From NCBI GenBank assembly GCA_947683425.1, contig CANTUQ010000109.1, positions 1,766,501 through 1,830,500 of the forward strand: a DNA stretch of 64,000 bases. The letters are read 5' to 3'. Source of the stretch: Excoecaria cochinchinensis. Taxonomy: Eukaryota; Streptophyta; Magnoliopsida; Malpighiales; Euphorbiaceae. The translations under genes were made by a program, and so were the position numbers. This document shows, piece after piece, positions 25,313 through 36,673 of the stretch. Every line of letters begins with the position of its first letter. Position 1 is the stretch's first letter. A model generated the notes under the pieces. That model was given only the letters and a program-made list of their open reading frames with translations, was not told where the DNA came from and searched no databases.

Positions 25313-25743
25313 TAGGAGTGTGCAAATGGTCGGTTCGGTTCGGTTTTGGACCGAACCGAATAAACCGAAAATCGAAGTTAAGAAATTTTTAGGACCGAAA
25401 CCGAATAAATCGAAATAATTTTGGTCGATTCGGTTCTGTCCAATCGGTTCTTCACAAATATAGGCTTTTTTTTAGATTTTTAACTTATATGGATTTATAA
25501 ATTAAATTAACTTATATTCAACAAAATAAAACCATTTAAAATAACTAAAAGGAAAAAAATACATAAATTTTTCATATTATTTTTCTAATAAATACTAAGA
25601 AAAATTATACTAAAAAAATATATATTAAAAATAAATACAACATAAATTTTTATTAATAATACATTCAAAATACTTTAATTAAAAAATATACATGTAAATA
25701 AATATAACTATAGTGTATATTTAGGTTTAGATTATACATATAC

Positions 25744-25830
<87 letters not shown>

Positions 25831-26014
25831 CAAAATAGTGAGTTTAAAAAACTTCGGTCAGTTCGGTTCCTTCGGTTTTACAATTTTTCGAACCGAACCG
25901 AAGTTTAATTTCGATTTAGAACCGAAAGAACCAAAAACCGAAAAAAATCGAACCAAATAGACCAAAATACATTCGGTTCGATTTTCGATTTCGGTTCGGT
26001 TTTGCACAGCCCTA
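25313..26014. mobile_element. hAT-like non-autonomous transposon with 8-bp target duplication
   Basis: Termini TAGGAGTGTGCAAA and, on the minus strand, TAGGGCTGTGCAAA are followed on both sides by arrays of CGGTTCGG and CCGAACCGAA. The flanks GTGAAAAG (25305-25312) and GTGAGAAG (26015-26022) are an 8-bp target duplication with one mismatch, the hAT signature. The 702-bp body is non-coding and holds a long TA microsatellite (about 25736-25826). Confidence 0.8.
25736..25826. repeat. (TA)n microsatellite
   Basis: About 45 TA units with small interruptions near the start, inside the hAT-like element. Confidence 0.9.
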
Positions 26015-26131
26015 GTGAGAAGACACAAGCTTGTGAACTTTTCTTTTAATTAGAGAAGCTAATTACTTTGCTGACATTTTAGCCAAATTTGTTCTTATAA
26101 TATTTTTTATTTTATTTTATTTTGCCGGCAT

Positions 26132-26348
26132 TATTTTCTCAAAGTTTGCGTTTTGATGTTCATGTGTTGATCATCTTAATTTGCTCTCTCTCTCTCTCTA
26201 TATATATAAAACTGAATTAGCTATTATTGCAATTAATTAAGTTAAACTCTAATTATCTTTGATAATCTTAAATTATATATTAATTCTGAGATTTTGAAAG
26301 GTTCTACATTTATTTTTTTTATTATATATTATTGAACACTATAGAAAT
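26132..26348 (+). repeat. Left arm of a large inverted repeat
   Basis: This 217-bp arm is nearly complementary to 27745-27971, over TTTGCGTTTTGATGTTCATG through the CT/TA microsatellite to GAACACTATAGAAAT. Differences are a few substitutions and the length of the CT/TA tract. The arms enclose about 1.4 kb. Confidence 0.9.
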
Positions 26349-26389
26349 GATGTTTTTTTTTAGCAGTTTTAACTTTATTGTTTACAGAA

Positions 26390-26650
26390 TTTTTTTGAAA
26401 ATGGAATAAATTTTATAAATATTTAAAAAATTGGTGTTATAGTAAAAATATTTTAAAAAATGAGGTATCAAAAACTAGCGGTGGAATTGTCAATTTTTGT
26501 TAGAATGGAGCCAGGACATAGATGAAATTTCAGTGTTAGAAACTAGCTCAAAGATCTAACAGAAATCAGCATGGCGTGTGCCGGTTTCTGACATTGAAAA
26601 TTTATTTTTTAAAAATCGTGCTGCAGGCTTAAGGGTTTCTTAGAATCTTT
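26390..26650 (+). mobile_element. Fragment of a MULE terminal region
   Basis: Shares TTTTATAAATATTTAAAAAA and following phrases with 22185-22410, and includes GTGCCGGTTTCTGACA, the MULE subterminal motif found at 28080-28380. It lies just inside the left arm of the large inverted repeat. Confidence 0.5.
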
Positions 26651-27744
26651 GGATCTAGCCGTTAAAGGTGAGGGCTTTTTAGCACAGACAAATCTAGGTT
26701 CTTCGCTTGATCATCACCGTTGCTAGCCTTTGCCCTTGGATTAGTGCTTCCACTTTCACCTGGTTATTATCCCAAGTAATGAGTTATAGTTTATCAACTA
26801 AGAACTGAAAAGACAATTATAATTTAGGAACATTTTCTAAAATAATATTTTTTAAAAAATTATTAAAATTTTGGTGTGTGTCAACAAATATTTGAGAATT
26901 TAGAATGTGTTAAAAACCGCGACAATTAGTTGCAGTATCAGATAGTGGGACCTACGAGACCAAAAATTTATTTTACAATAAAACCGCAACCGAACCGACT
27001 ATTGTAGTTTCAGTTTATCTACCAGTCTGAAACTGACTCTAAAACTGCAACAGTTACGATTTCAGACTGATTGGCAACAAGACCAGAACATAATAATAAA
27101 TATTGAAAAACAATCCCTAATATTGTGATTTGTTCCAGTAGTACAAGTTCAATTCTATTTGTTGAATGAATTCATATTCAAGTCCCACCCGTTACACTAT
27201 TTTTCATAGTTTTTATATTTAAAGTTTTTAACTACACAATTTTTCATATTTATTATATTTAAAGTTTTCAACTAATTTAAAAAAATAATAAATAAAGATA
27301 ATGCTATATAATTTGTATTTCCAAAACTATGATTGATTTGATTTCTAATAAAAGAAAGTATACATCAAATTTGGTTTAAACAGAAACTGTTACTAAATAA
27401 AAAAATTAATCGTTGTAGTAATTTGAAATTTTCTTTTATACAATTGATAAAATACAACTAAAAATAATGCTCTATGGATAACATACACAATTAATTAGTA
27501 TTTTATTATTCTAATGGCTACAACTATAATTCAATATATACGTAAAGCAGATGATTTTAGTAATTGTAAACTTTAAGTTTCTATTTTTCAAAGTTTTCTC
27601 TTAAATTTCACTGTCTAAATTTTTAAAATTATTAATCCACAAAAATTCCCAATTCTTAAGATATTCTTCTTCTACATCCCAAAAGGAAAAAAAAAATTAA
27701 AAATTATCCTTTGATAAGAATTAATTAAAAAAATATGCACAGTT

Positions 27745-27971
27745 ATTTCTATAGTGTTCAATAATATATAATAAAAAAAATAAATATAGAACCTTTCAAA
27801 ATCTCAGAATTAATATATAATTTAAGATTATCAAAGATAATTAGAGTTTAACTTAATTAATTGCAAGGATAGCTAATTCAGTTTTATACATATATATATA
27901 TATATAGAGAGAGAGAGAGCAAATTAAGATGATAAGCACATGAACATTAAAACGCAAACTTTCAGAAAATA
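27745..27971 (-). repeat. Right arm of a large inverted repeat
   Basis: Inverted partner of 26132-26348. It is followed directly by MULE-type subterminal sequence. The spacer between the arms (26349-27744) contains the MULE fragment and AT-rich DNA, but no gene. Confidence 0.9.
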
Positions 27972-27989
27972 GGCGTTTTTATAAATCTG

Positions 27990-28440
27990 GTGTTAATTTT
28001 AAAAAAATTTAGAAAAATGGTACAACATTAAACTTATTTGGGTTTGTGGGGTGTTGAAAATCGGCAGAATAGCTTGCCGGTTTCTGGCAGCACAGAAACT
28101 GGCACAGTACTGTGCCGGGTTCTGTGCACTGCAGCTTTCACGTGAAGCTGATTTTTTTTTGGGTTAAATTTAAAAAAAATTGAAAAAATAGTGCTACAGT
28201 AAACTAAATTAGGGAATTGGAGTGCTGAAAACCGGCAGAAAGGATTGCCGGTTTCTGTCAGTGGGGCTGAGCCGGCTATATCGAATAGGGTGCCAGAAAT
28301 CGGCACTTTAATGCATCGGTTTTTGGCAGAGGTGTGCCAGAAATCGGCACATTAAAGTGCCGGTTTCTGGCACTGAAGTGACCACTGCAGCTTCTTCACG
28401 TGAAACTGCAGTGGCCCAAATTTAAAATTTAAAATTTTAT
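27990..28440 (+). repeat. MULE subterminal repeats with TGCCGGTTTCTGGCA stem-loops
   Basis: A unit of about 160 bp occurs twice with divergence (around 28000-28080 and 28160-28255), each ending GCAGAA then GCCGGTTTCTG. Further copies of the phrase run in both orientations, including a hairpin whose stem is GTGCCAGAAATCGGCAC at 28334-28350 paired with 28357-28373. The block lies upstream of the MULE transposase gene and is probably part of the element's 5' end. The outer terminus was not located. Confidence 0.6.
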
Positions 28441-28848
28441 TTTTCTCCTTTTCCCGGTGCATACTTCATTTATCCTTCCCTTTCCTTCATACATTTTCAT
28501 TTTCCTATCTCCGCTTTCATTATTTCTTTCTCTCTTTCAATTCATTAATTCTACTTTCAAAATTTGCATCCAATCTAATTTTTGTGCAGTACGCATAACA
28601 TTAAAGGTAATATCATTAGTATTTAATTTTTTTTTCTTAAACAAAACTTATAATTTATATTAATCTTATATTAATATTTAATATGCAGGTATTGATAATT
28701 TTAAAGGTTATCTAATAATTTTGACATTAAAGGTATGCAGATATTAATATTTATTTTAAAGAAAATAGTTCGAGTTTAAGTATGAAAAATAAATACTAAA
28801 TATGTCAATAATATTTTATGATATGTGTGGATATAATGTAGGAAGAAA

Positions 28849-31310
28849 ATGTCAATTCTAATAACTTTTATAATTCATACCGGAGGACAATTGACGTTCG
28901 GCGTATCTGGTTTTAATTATAATGCTTCAAGCCATTCAGCTAGATCAAGGATATTGAAGAGTAGGAACAAACCGATATTTGCCGAACTTATTTACAAATT
29001 ATCAGTTAAATTGTATTTAGCTGCAGAAGTGAGAATTTTTAGGGTGATATATAAGTGTCCAGTTTATAATCAGGGGTCAATTTTCTGGACGACAATAGAT
29101 ATAGTCGATGATGAGGATATTGAGCAAATTTATGAAAATTTTAATATATTTCCTGGATGCAGTATTGTAGAGCTAATAGTTATAACAGAAGAAATTTTAA
29201 TTGGTCATCGAGAAAATGCCTTGAATAATTTTAATCAGATGGCGACTGCTGGAGAAATAGGGTCTATACCAACTGTGGACGAAGAAAACGCATTCAGTGG
29301 TAATACACAGTATCCAACAGTTAGTCAGTCCGAGTTTTGTACACAGTTTGATGTTCTAACAGAATGTGAAAATGTTGATGAAACAGGAACAATAGATGCA
29401 AGTCTGCTTAGAGAGTTAAGGATTGCAAATGAAATGAATTTCGGGTCATATGATTCTGTTGAATGTGCAGATATTGCAGGTGATGATACATATAGACATA
29501 GAGTTGATGTCAATAATGGGTATATTTCCCCAAGTTGTGACCCAGATGATGATGATGAAGTAATAAACTTCAATGATGGTGAGCCAGGAAATTTGGTAGA
29601 AAGAGATGATCACTTTATTCCATGTAGTTCAATTCAAGTGACAGAAGGCATTCAGAATCTACACATGAATGAGAAAAGAGATCGAGCCAGTAGGCAGTAC
29701 AATATTTCATAGTTTCAGTTTGCATCTGTTCACCACACATCTGTTAATTTTGTTGAAACTGAGATTAATATGTATAATGATTTTCCAATGATAAGATGGG
29801 ATGGAATTTCTGAGTTATCCGAAAGATTGGCCTTCACATCGAAAGATGAAGTGAAGGCATGCGTGAAGAAATTCTCAATTCTTAATAATGTTTCATATAA
29901 GGTTGTAGAGTCAAAGCCATTGTACTGGTCGGTATGCTGCACGCGTGCTGAAATAGGTTATCCATGGAGACTACGAGCAATGAAAAAAAGAACATGTCCT
30001 TATTGGATCATTAGTGTTTATAAGGAACCTTATAACTGTAATGCTTTGCTAGTCACAACACCATAGACAGTTAAATTCACAAATTATTTGTGATTGCATA
30101 TTGGAAATTGTTAGTGCTGCTCCCGATCTTAGAGTTGGTATAATAATTGCAGATATCAGAAATTGTTTCAATTATGAGATATCCTACAGTAAGGCCTGGT
30201 ATGCAAAGACTAAGGTTTTGGAGGAGATATTTGGTAATAATGAGAGTTCTTATGGAAAGTTGCCGGGATACTTAAAAGCCATGTAGACATACAATCCTAG
30301 AACCGTCTATGACTTTATTGTTGAAGATAGCATGAAGTCTCATTGCAAACAATTCAAAAGGCTCTTTTGGGTATTCAAACCATGCATAGATGGACTATCT
30401 CATTGCAAGCCAGTTTTGCTTATTGATGGAACGTTTATGACAGGAAAGTTTCATCAAATTTTGTTGATTGCAAGTGCTGTTGATGGTAACAATTTCTTGT
30501 ATACAGTTGCGTTTGCTATTGTTGAAAATGAGAATAAGTTTAGCTAGGGTTGGTTCATGACATGCATTAGGCATTATGTCACTAAGCAAGCGGGTATAAC
30601 TGTTATTTCTGACCGGCATACTGGTATTATGGCCCTATTTCGTGATGATAGTAGTGGTTGGAAGGAGCCATTAGCTTTCCATAGATTTTATCTCCGTCAT
30701 TTCATAAGCAACTACAACACTGCTCATCGAAATTCGAACTACAACATTGCTCACTGAAATTCGAAAATTAAAGACATGTTATATAAGGCGGGTGTGTGTC
30801 GTACTCTCATTAATACATATTTATATTATTATAAACAAGTCGAGTATTTGATAAATTTTTAATATTCAACTTCCTTTTTCGTAGGCAATAATTATCAACC
30901 ACGGAAATTTACAAAAAGAATGCATGAAATAAAGGAGTTTGACATCGACTCTTACAATTGGGCGATGCAAAATTTTTTGGACAAGTGGACTTTATCTCAT
31001 GATAATGGGCATAGGTATGGGCATGCCACAACCAACATTGCTGAGAGCGTTAATAGTGCTTTGAAGGGTATAAGGATGATGCCAGTTTATTGTGTTGTTG
31101 AGCATGTATTTGCCAGACTTGTTAAATTTTTTGGTGACAGAAAAAGTATGTATTGAGCTCAAATTGCAGTTGGTAATACGTACACTCAAAATTGTTTGGA
31201 TGAGATGCCAAAGCGTGTTCAAAAAGCTTGTGGCCACAGGATTGAGAGTTTTGATTGGCGTAGAGGAATTTTCACAATAAATACTAAAAATCAAAAAAGT
31301 AAAATAAAAG
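28849..31310 (+). pseudogene. Mutator-like (MULE/MuDR) transposase, forward copy, broken
   Basis: The gene opens MSILITF..GGQ, like plant MuDR proteins, with an acidic region to 29712. A MuDR-type DNA-binding domain follows (FTSKDEVKACVKKFSILNNV to YPWRLRAMKK, about 29840-29990). The transposase core spans about 30400-31080: first Asp in LIDGTFMTG, second Asp in ISDRHTGI, Glu in NIAESVNSALKG, so the DDE triad is present. An apparent intron lies at 30792-30884. Lesions: TAG at 29710, a frameshift near 30050, TAG at 30284 and 30545, a 27-bp tandem doubling near 30710-30765 carrying a TGA, and TGA at 31154. The frame ends before the SWIM zinc finger normally found at the C-terminus, at the centre of a palindrome. 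It cannot make active transposase. Confidence 0.85.
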
Positions 31311-31317
31311 ATAATAA

Positions 31318-31390
31318 CACGCAATCTATCGGACATAATAGCACGCAATCTGTCGGCAATATAACACGCAATCTGTCGGCAATCCAAATT
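31318..31390 (+). repeat. Three 23-bp repeats in the palindrome loop
   Basis: CACGCAATCTGTCGGCAAT occurs at about 31342 and 31365, and as a variant (CACGCAATCTATCGGACAT) at 31318, with period 23-24 bp. The arms of the MULE palindrome end within this motif (left to about 31327, right from about 31393). Confidence 0.85.
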
Positions 31391-31393
31391 AAC

Positions 31394-32141
31394 AGATTGC
31401 GTGTTATTACTTTTTCTTTTACTTTTTTGATTTTTAGTATTTATTGTGAAAATTCCTCTAGCCGATCAAAACTCTCAACCCTGTGGCCACAAGCTTTTTG
31501 CTATCTCATCCAAACAATTTTGAGTGTATGTATTACCAGCTGCAATTTGAGCTCGATACGTGCTCCTTCTGTCATCAAAAAATTTAACAAGCCTGGCAAA
31601 TACATGCTTAATAACACAACAAACTGGCATCATCCTTTCACCCTTTAAAACACTATTAACGCTTTCAGTAATATTGGTTGTGGCATTCCCATACCTGTGC
31701 CCATTATCATGAGATAAAGTCCACTTGTCCAAAGAGTTTTGCATTGCCCAATTGTAAGAGTTGATGTCAAACTCTTTTATCTCATCTATTTTTTTTTGTA
31801 AATTTTCGTGGTTGATAATTATTGCCTACGAAGAAGGAAATCGAACATTAAAAATTTATCAAATACTCGACTTGTTCATAATAATATAAATATATATTAA
31901 TGAGAGTATGACACATACCCGCCTTATATAACATGTCCTTAATTTTTGAATTTTGGTGAGCAGTATTATAGTTGCTTACGAAATGACGGAGATAAAATCT
32001 ATGAAAAGGTAATGGCTCCTTCCAACCACTATATCATCACGAAATAGGACCATAATATCGGCATACCGGTCAGAAATAACAGTTATGCCCGCTTGATTAG
32101 TGACATAATGCCTAATGCATGTCATGAACCAACCCCAGCTA
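31394..32141 (-). pseudogene. MULE transposase, inverted copy, 3' part
   Basis: Minus-strand copy of the forward gene's 3' half, from the palindrome centre outward. It retains NITESVNSVLKG with the catalytic Glu, the same intron position (31826-31918) and the second-Asp region. By eye it differs from the forward arm at roughly one base in ten, and it lacks a short stretch present near 31205-31220 of the forward arm. At the site where the forward copy has TAG (30545) this copy keeps TGG. It is interrupted at 32141 by element A and resumes at 54240. Confidence 0.85.
32137..32141. other. Target-site duplication of element A (left)
   Basis: AGCTA, repeated exactly at 54240-54244. It proves that A inserted as one unit into the inverted MULE copy. 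Confidence 0.9.
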
Positions 32142-35100
32142 TGTAACACCCCCTACCCATACGTAGGCGATCCCATCCGCAAGGAGTGAGAAGCCGTATG
32201 AGCGGGGTGTGTCCACAAGCAAATAAAGATACAAAGCATACAATTGCATACTTAACATACACTCATAAATACGGGGTAATTAAAACTTTCAAAAGCATCA
32301 GAATGATCAATCATTACAATAGCAAAATCCGAACAATAACGTTCTGATCAAAAGCCAGAATGAAATTGTTACATAATCCAAAAATATGAATGCATAAGCG
32401 GAAACCATATCAAAACCGATACAATAGAGTTCTATTACAAAAGAATCATCAATCAAATAATAATCCAAACACTAATCCCTGCTGTGTTGACTTGACTGCA
32501 GCGACTCACTTAAAACAAACTCTTTATGCACCTGCACGGGTACAAAATACCGTGCTAAGCGATATACGCTTAGTGGGGAAACACACATATAATATGGACG
32601 ACCATTCACAATGGTCGTCAAGGCAGAACACATTTATGATGGCATATGTAATAACTCATAACATAACATATATAAATATGCTCACAAATTTCAGCCATAC
32701 ATTCTACATCTCATATTCATATCCATATCCATATTATCTCATTCAAATATTACCTTCGCATAATCAATTCCCTATTCATTTACAATTTAGTTGCTTTCAC
32801 GTACTTAACATTTTATGCAACTGAATACCATATTCTTGTAATCATATCAAAGCGAAACAAAACAAAAAGAACACCTGCTGACTCACAATAGTGGATAACG
32901 AGTAAACGCATAGCGTACCTTACGGGCACGAATCGAACGTATAGCGTACCTTACGGGTACGAATCAAGAATCGTTTATTTTTGTCGCATTCAAAACATTT
33001 TACAAAGGGGAACCTTAAACAAGATCCAAAAAGCATAAGTGGTTCGCGAGGAACCAAACGGGGACCTGATCGGGATCCGAACAGAACTGAGGCTGCAGCT
33101 AAAGGACTCTATTAGGCATGCCTAACTATCCACTAAACTGACTCTTGCAGGTCATGTATAACACAATTCACATTTAGTTACACATTTGTTCAATATGAAT
33201 AACCATTGAACTTAACATACATAAATCAATTATATTTAAGCATGACATATTTAGTTCATAGGTTAATGTATAATATGACATACAAATATTTAGAATATAA
33301 GAAGACACTAAATAACATTTAGATAGCTTAGCATGAAATATAATAAAAAAAAAAAAATCCAAAGCAAAGAAATGATTGAACAAAGAAAGCCATCTAATGT
33401 ACACCTTTATCACGTCTATAATAGAGCACAAACACGAGTAATATATAGCTCATGTAATATTCAAATCACAAGTTCTTGCTTCCTAATTAAATTAGATTTA
33501 ATCAAATAATATATTAGGTTTAATGCTTTAATCATAAATTATAAACATGTTATATAATTCTCGTCATGAGTATTTATTCATCTAGTAAATTAGGCTTATA
33601 GTTTAATTCATGGTTAATCATCATATTAATTAATTTTTTTCGTTATAAGAATTTATTCAATTCACAGGTAATTTAATTATATATCCTCATTACCTAATTA
33701 TAAAATAAGTAACATTAAATTTTTTTCAGGCGTTTCTAGACACTTTGGGGCTAATTCGGAGGTGTAGGATCGATTCTAGGATGAATTGGTGAAGAGGGAC
33801 AAATTTTACTAAAACACAGCTGTGCTCTGCTGTATATTATCGATATAAAAGCTAAAACACAGCTGTGTCCTATCCAAAAGCACAGCTGTGCTTTCCAACC
33901 AGTCCCAAACGTCATCAGACTTAAGAGCACAGCACAGTGCAGAATTCAGGTGCTTAATCGACTTGCATTTTTGAACTAATAGACGACACTATCAGACCAA
34001 ATGGTCTTCATAACAATTAATCCTCAAAATGTTATCTTTCTAGTGACAAAATTTCAGATCATTTGGAGCACAAATCGGGGAGATATACTCAAATGTCTCT
34101 ACCCTGCTCCACAGACACACCTGATAATTTTCGCTACTGTAATGGGCAATTTTAAAATAGTTAGAGTCCGAATTAAATTATCATTACTTCTACAAAGTTT
34201 TAGATACGGAAGTTGTGGTTCTAACCCAACTAGAATCATGTATTTTGGAGTTGTAAAACTCAACTTATACTAAAAAAAATGACCAAAGGTCAATTTGACC
34301 TTCAAAAACAGATTTGCACTTTGAAGTTCAACAAGCTTCAAACCAACTCATTTGACACCATACTTTCACCAAATTTAATCAAAACCATCACAACACATAA
34401 ATTAACATCTCAGAATACTCAATTCAGATATTAAGAATCATTAACACATAAATCAACAAACCAATTCCCAAACCTGAAAATTCCGTAGCTCTTATCACTT
34501 TGTTCCACTACTCCCAACCTTCTCTTTGCTCTTGGGATCGCGAGGAGGTTTAGCTAAACACAAACCCATAAAAAACACACAAAGAACAAACCCTAGATTA
34601 AATTTAAACTATAATGTAGAAGAAGATGAAGATGAAGATATGCATTAAACTCACCAATTGTGCATGAAGTGATCAATTTCCACCACCAAAATTATAATCC
34701 AAGTTAGAGAAAACAAAAAGAAGAGAAAAGAAGAAGAAGGAGATGAGGGGAGGAGGCTACGGGAAAATGAAGAGCAAATTCTGCTCTTTCCGTTTTCTAT
34801 TTCTTTTTCTTTTTCTTTTCCTAACCCTAACACTTGTCACTTTCCTATTGATGAAAACCAATCACTCACACCCAACAACCATATGCTACTCACACATAAC
34901 GCACTCCCAACTTAAAACACCCTACTAATGTGTAAGTAAAGCACACAACCACTACACCACTACTCACACCCTACCAAGGCATGCTCACACACACCCAATG
35001 CATTCCCAACTTAAAACACCCTACTAATGTGTAAGCAAAGTACACAATCCTAACACCACTACTCACACCCTACAATGGTGCACTCATGCACACCTAAACT

Positions 35101-35263
35101 TAACCCAACTAATTCACACCCTAATAACATACATGCCACCACATACTAATAAAACTCTTAAAACATGCATTTTTACCAAAATACCCTTATGATATGCCCA
35201 AAACACATAGTGCATGCACACACAAATAGGCTCATACTACTAGGGGGCAAACGGGGTGTGACA
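32142..35263 (-). repeat. 3' LTR of element A
   Basis: 3122 bp; on the element strand it begins TGTCACACCCCG and ends GTGTTACA. It contains a doubled 27-bp phrase (GCGTACCTTACGGGCACGAA type, 32914-32965), a cluster of CACAGCTGTG palindromes (33818-33895) and an ACTCAC splice-donor complement at 34649-34654. It lacks a TATA-containing segment found in the 5' LTR. Confidence 0.92.
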
Positions 35264-35270
35264 ACTCTTC

Positions 35271-35275
35271 CCTAC
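35271..35275. other. Target-site duplication of element B (left)
   Basis: CCTAC, repeated exactly at 46385-46389 on the other side of B. Confidence 0.9.
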
Positions 35276-36636
35276 TGTGACGCGCGCCGGATGTCCACTC
35301 GGCCGCCCCTATGACCGCCCGCTTGAGGGCGATCGGGCACTTGAGGGTCCGTTAACAGCTTGCAATAAATCGCAAGTGCATCTATGTTGCAATAAATCGC
35401 AAGTGCGTCTATGTTGGGCAACAAGGAGGTTTCATGGAGTCGCCACCCAATAGAACATTAGGAAAGTTTCTCTCGCCTCGGAGAGCCTAATACTGCGCTT
35501 AATATCCATTTTGGGCCAACCAAAGGGGTCTTGGAAGGTAAACCTCTCGCCCTAAGGAGCCTAGGATTAAAGTCAAAGTCTCGTGACACAAGAGGTGTCT
35601 TGGAGGGTAAACCTATCGCCTTTTTGAGCCCAAAGACCAAAGATAGGTTCGGGACTTCTCATTTATTCGTACTTTGATTAATTTTACAATTAGGTTTTGA
35701 ATTTATTAGTTCGCTCTCTCTCCACACGATGCAATTTAAATTAAAGGCGCAATCATCCATTTAAGAGCATAAAATAAAATAGCATTAAAGCATAAAATAA
35801 ATTTGCAATAATACTAAGGGCAGAATACAACCCTCGCTTGTAAATGTGCGATACATGCATAAAACGGGTTATTCATTAACAATGAGAACATTGGTACTCG
35901 CATGCATTCATTATGGAAAACGATTTTTATGTGATGGTTTTATTGGGTAAAAATAGGATATTGGTCCAGTTTTATTTAGCAAACATTCTATTTAGCAGAA
36001 AAATTTTGTGTGGTGGTTCTTTTTAAGAGCGGTCGAAAATCATTTTATTATTACAGACCACAGATAAATAAAATAATATAAAATAATAATTACATGCTTT
36101 TAAATAAATAATTAATAAATATTAAACTACTCGTCTCGACTGTGCTCCTCGAACGAGTCGCATTGCCACTCTCGTGGTTACGGTCATGACAGGATAATAA
36201 TAGTAATTAGCAATGAATTAATCAATAATTGAATAAATAAATAAATACGTAAGTGAATAATTGAATAAAATAAAATAAATTAAAATCAATAATCAACTAA
36301 ATTAAATAAAATAAGAAATAAATGAATGAATAAATAAATGGTTTAATGAATGATTAAATGAATTTAATGAATGATTAAATGAATTTAATAAATGATTAAA
36401 TAGATTGATAATTAATTTGGTGTGGTGAAAAAATGAGATTAATGCATGTAAATAACAATTATGGTGATGAAAACCAATGAAAATAAGAATAAGACAAATA
36501 ATTACACAACAATATTATAAAATGATAATATTAATGATAACAAAAATAATAGCAATAAAATAAATAACAACAACAATATATAAAAACAGAAAATAATAAT
36601 AAATGAATAAATATAACAATTAATTAATAACACCCA

Positions 36637-36673
<37 letters not shown>

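Noticed and set aside
31240..31530. Interpretation of the palindrome as purely an assembly duplicate
   Set aside because: The two arms differ at many positions and by an indel, so they are distinct sequences, although read-level proof is not available here.
32390..32824. Plus-strand frames in the LTR of A (and 51504-51776)
   Set aside because: Antisense to the element and present only as LTR sequence; ends and starts vary between copies.
34651..34833. A 60-residue frame kept in all four A/C LTRs (also 53624, 55233, 62650)
   Set aside because: It starts with GTG rather than ATG and its content follows a GAAAAA-rich tract. Conservation is explained by shared LTR descent; only the splice-donor motif at its end was kept as an observation.
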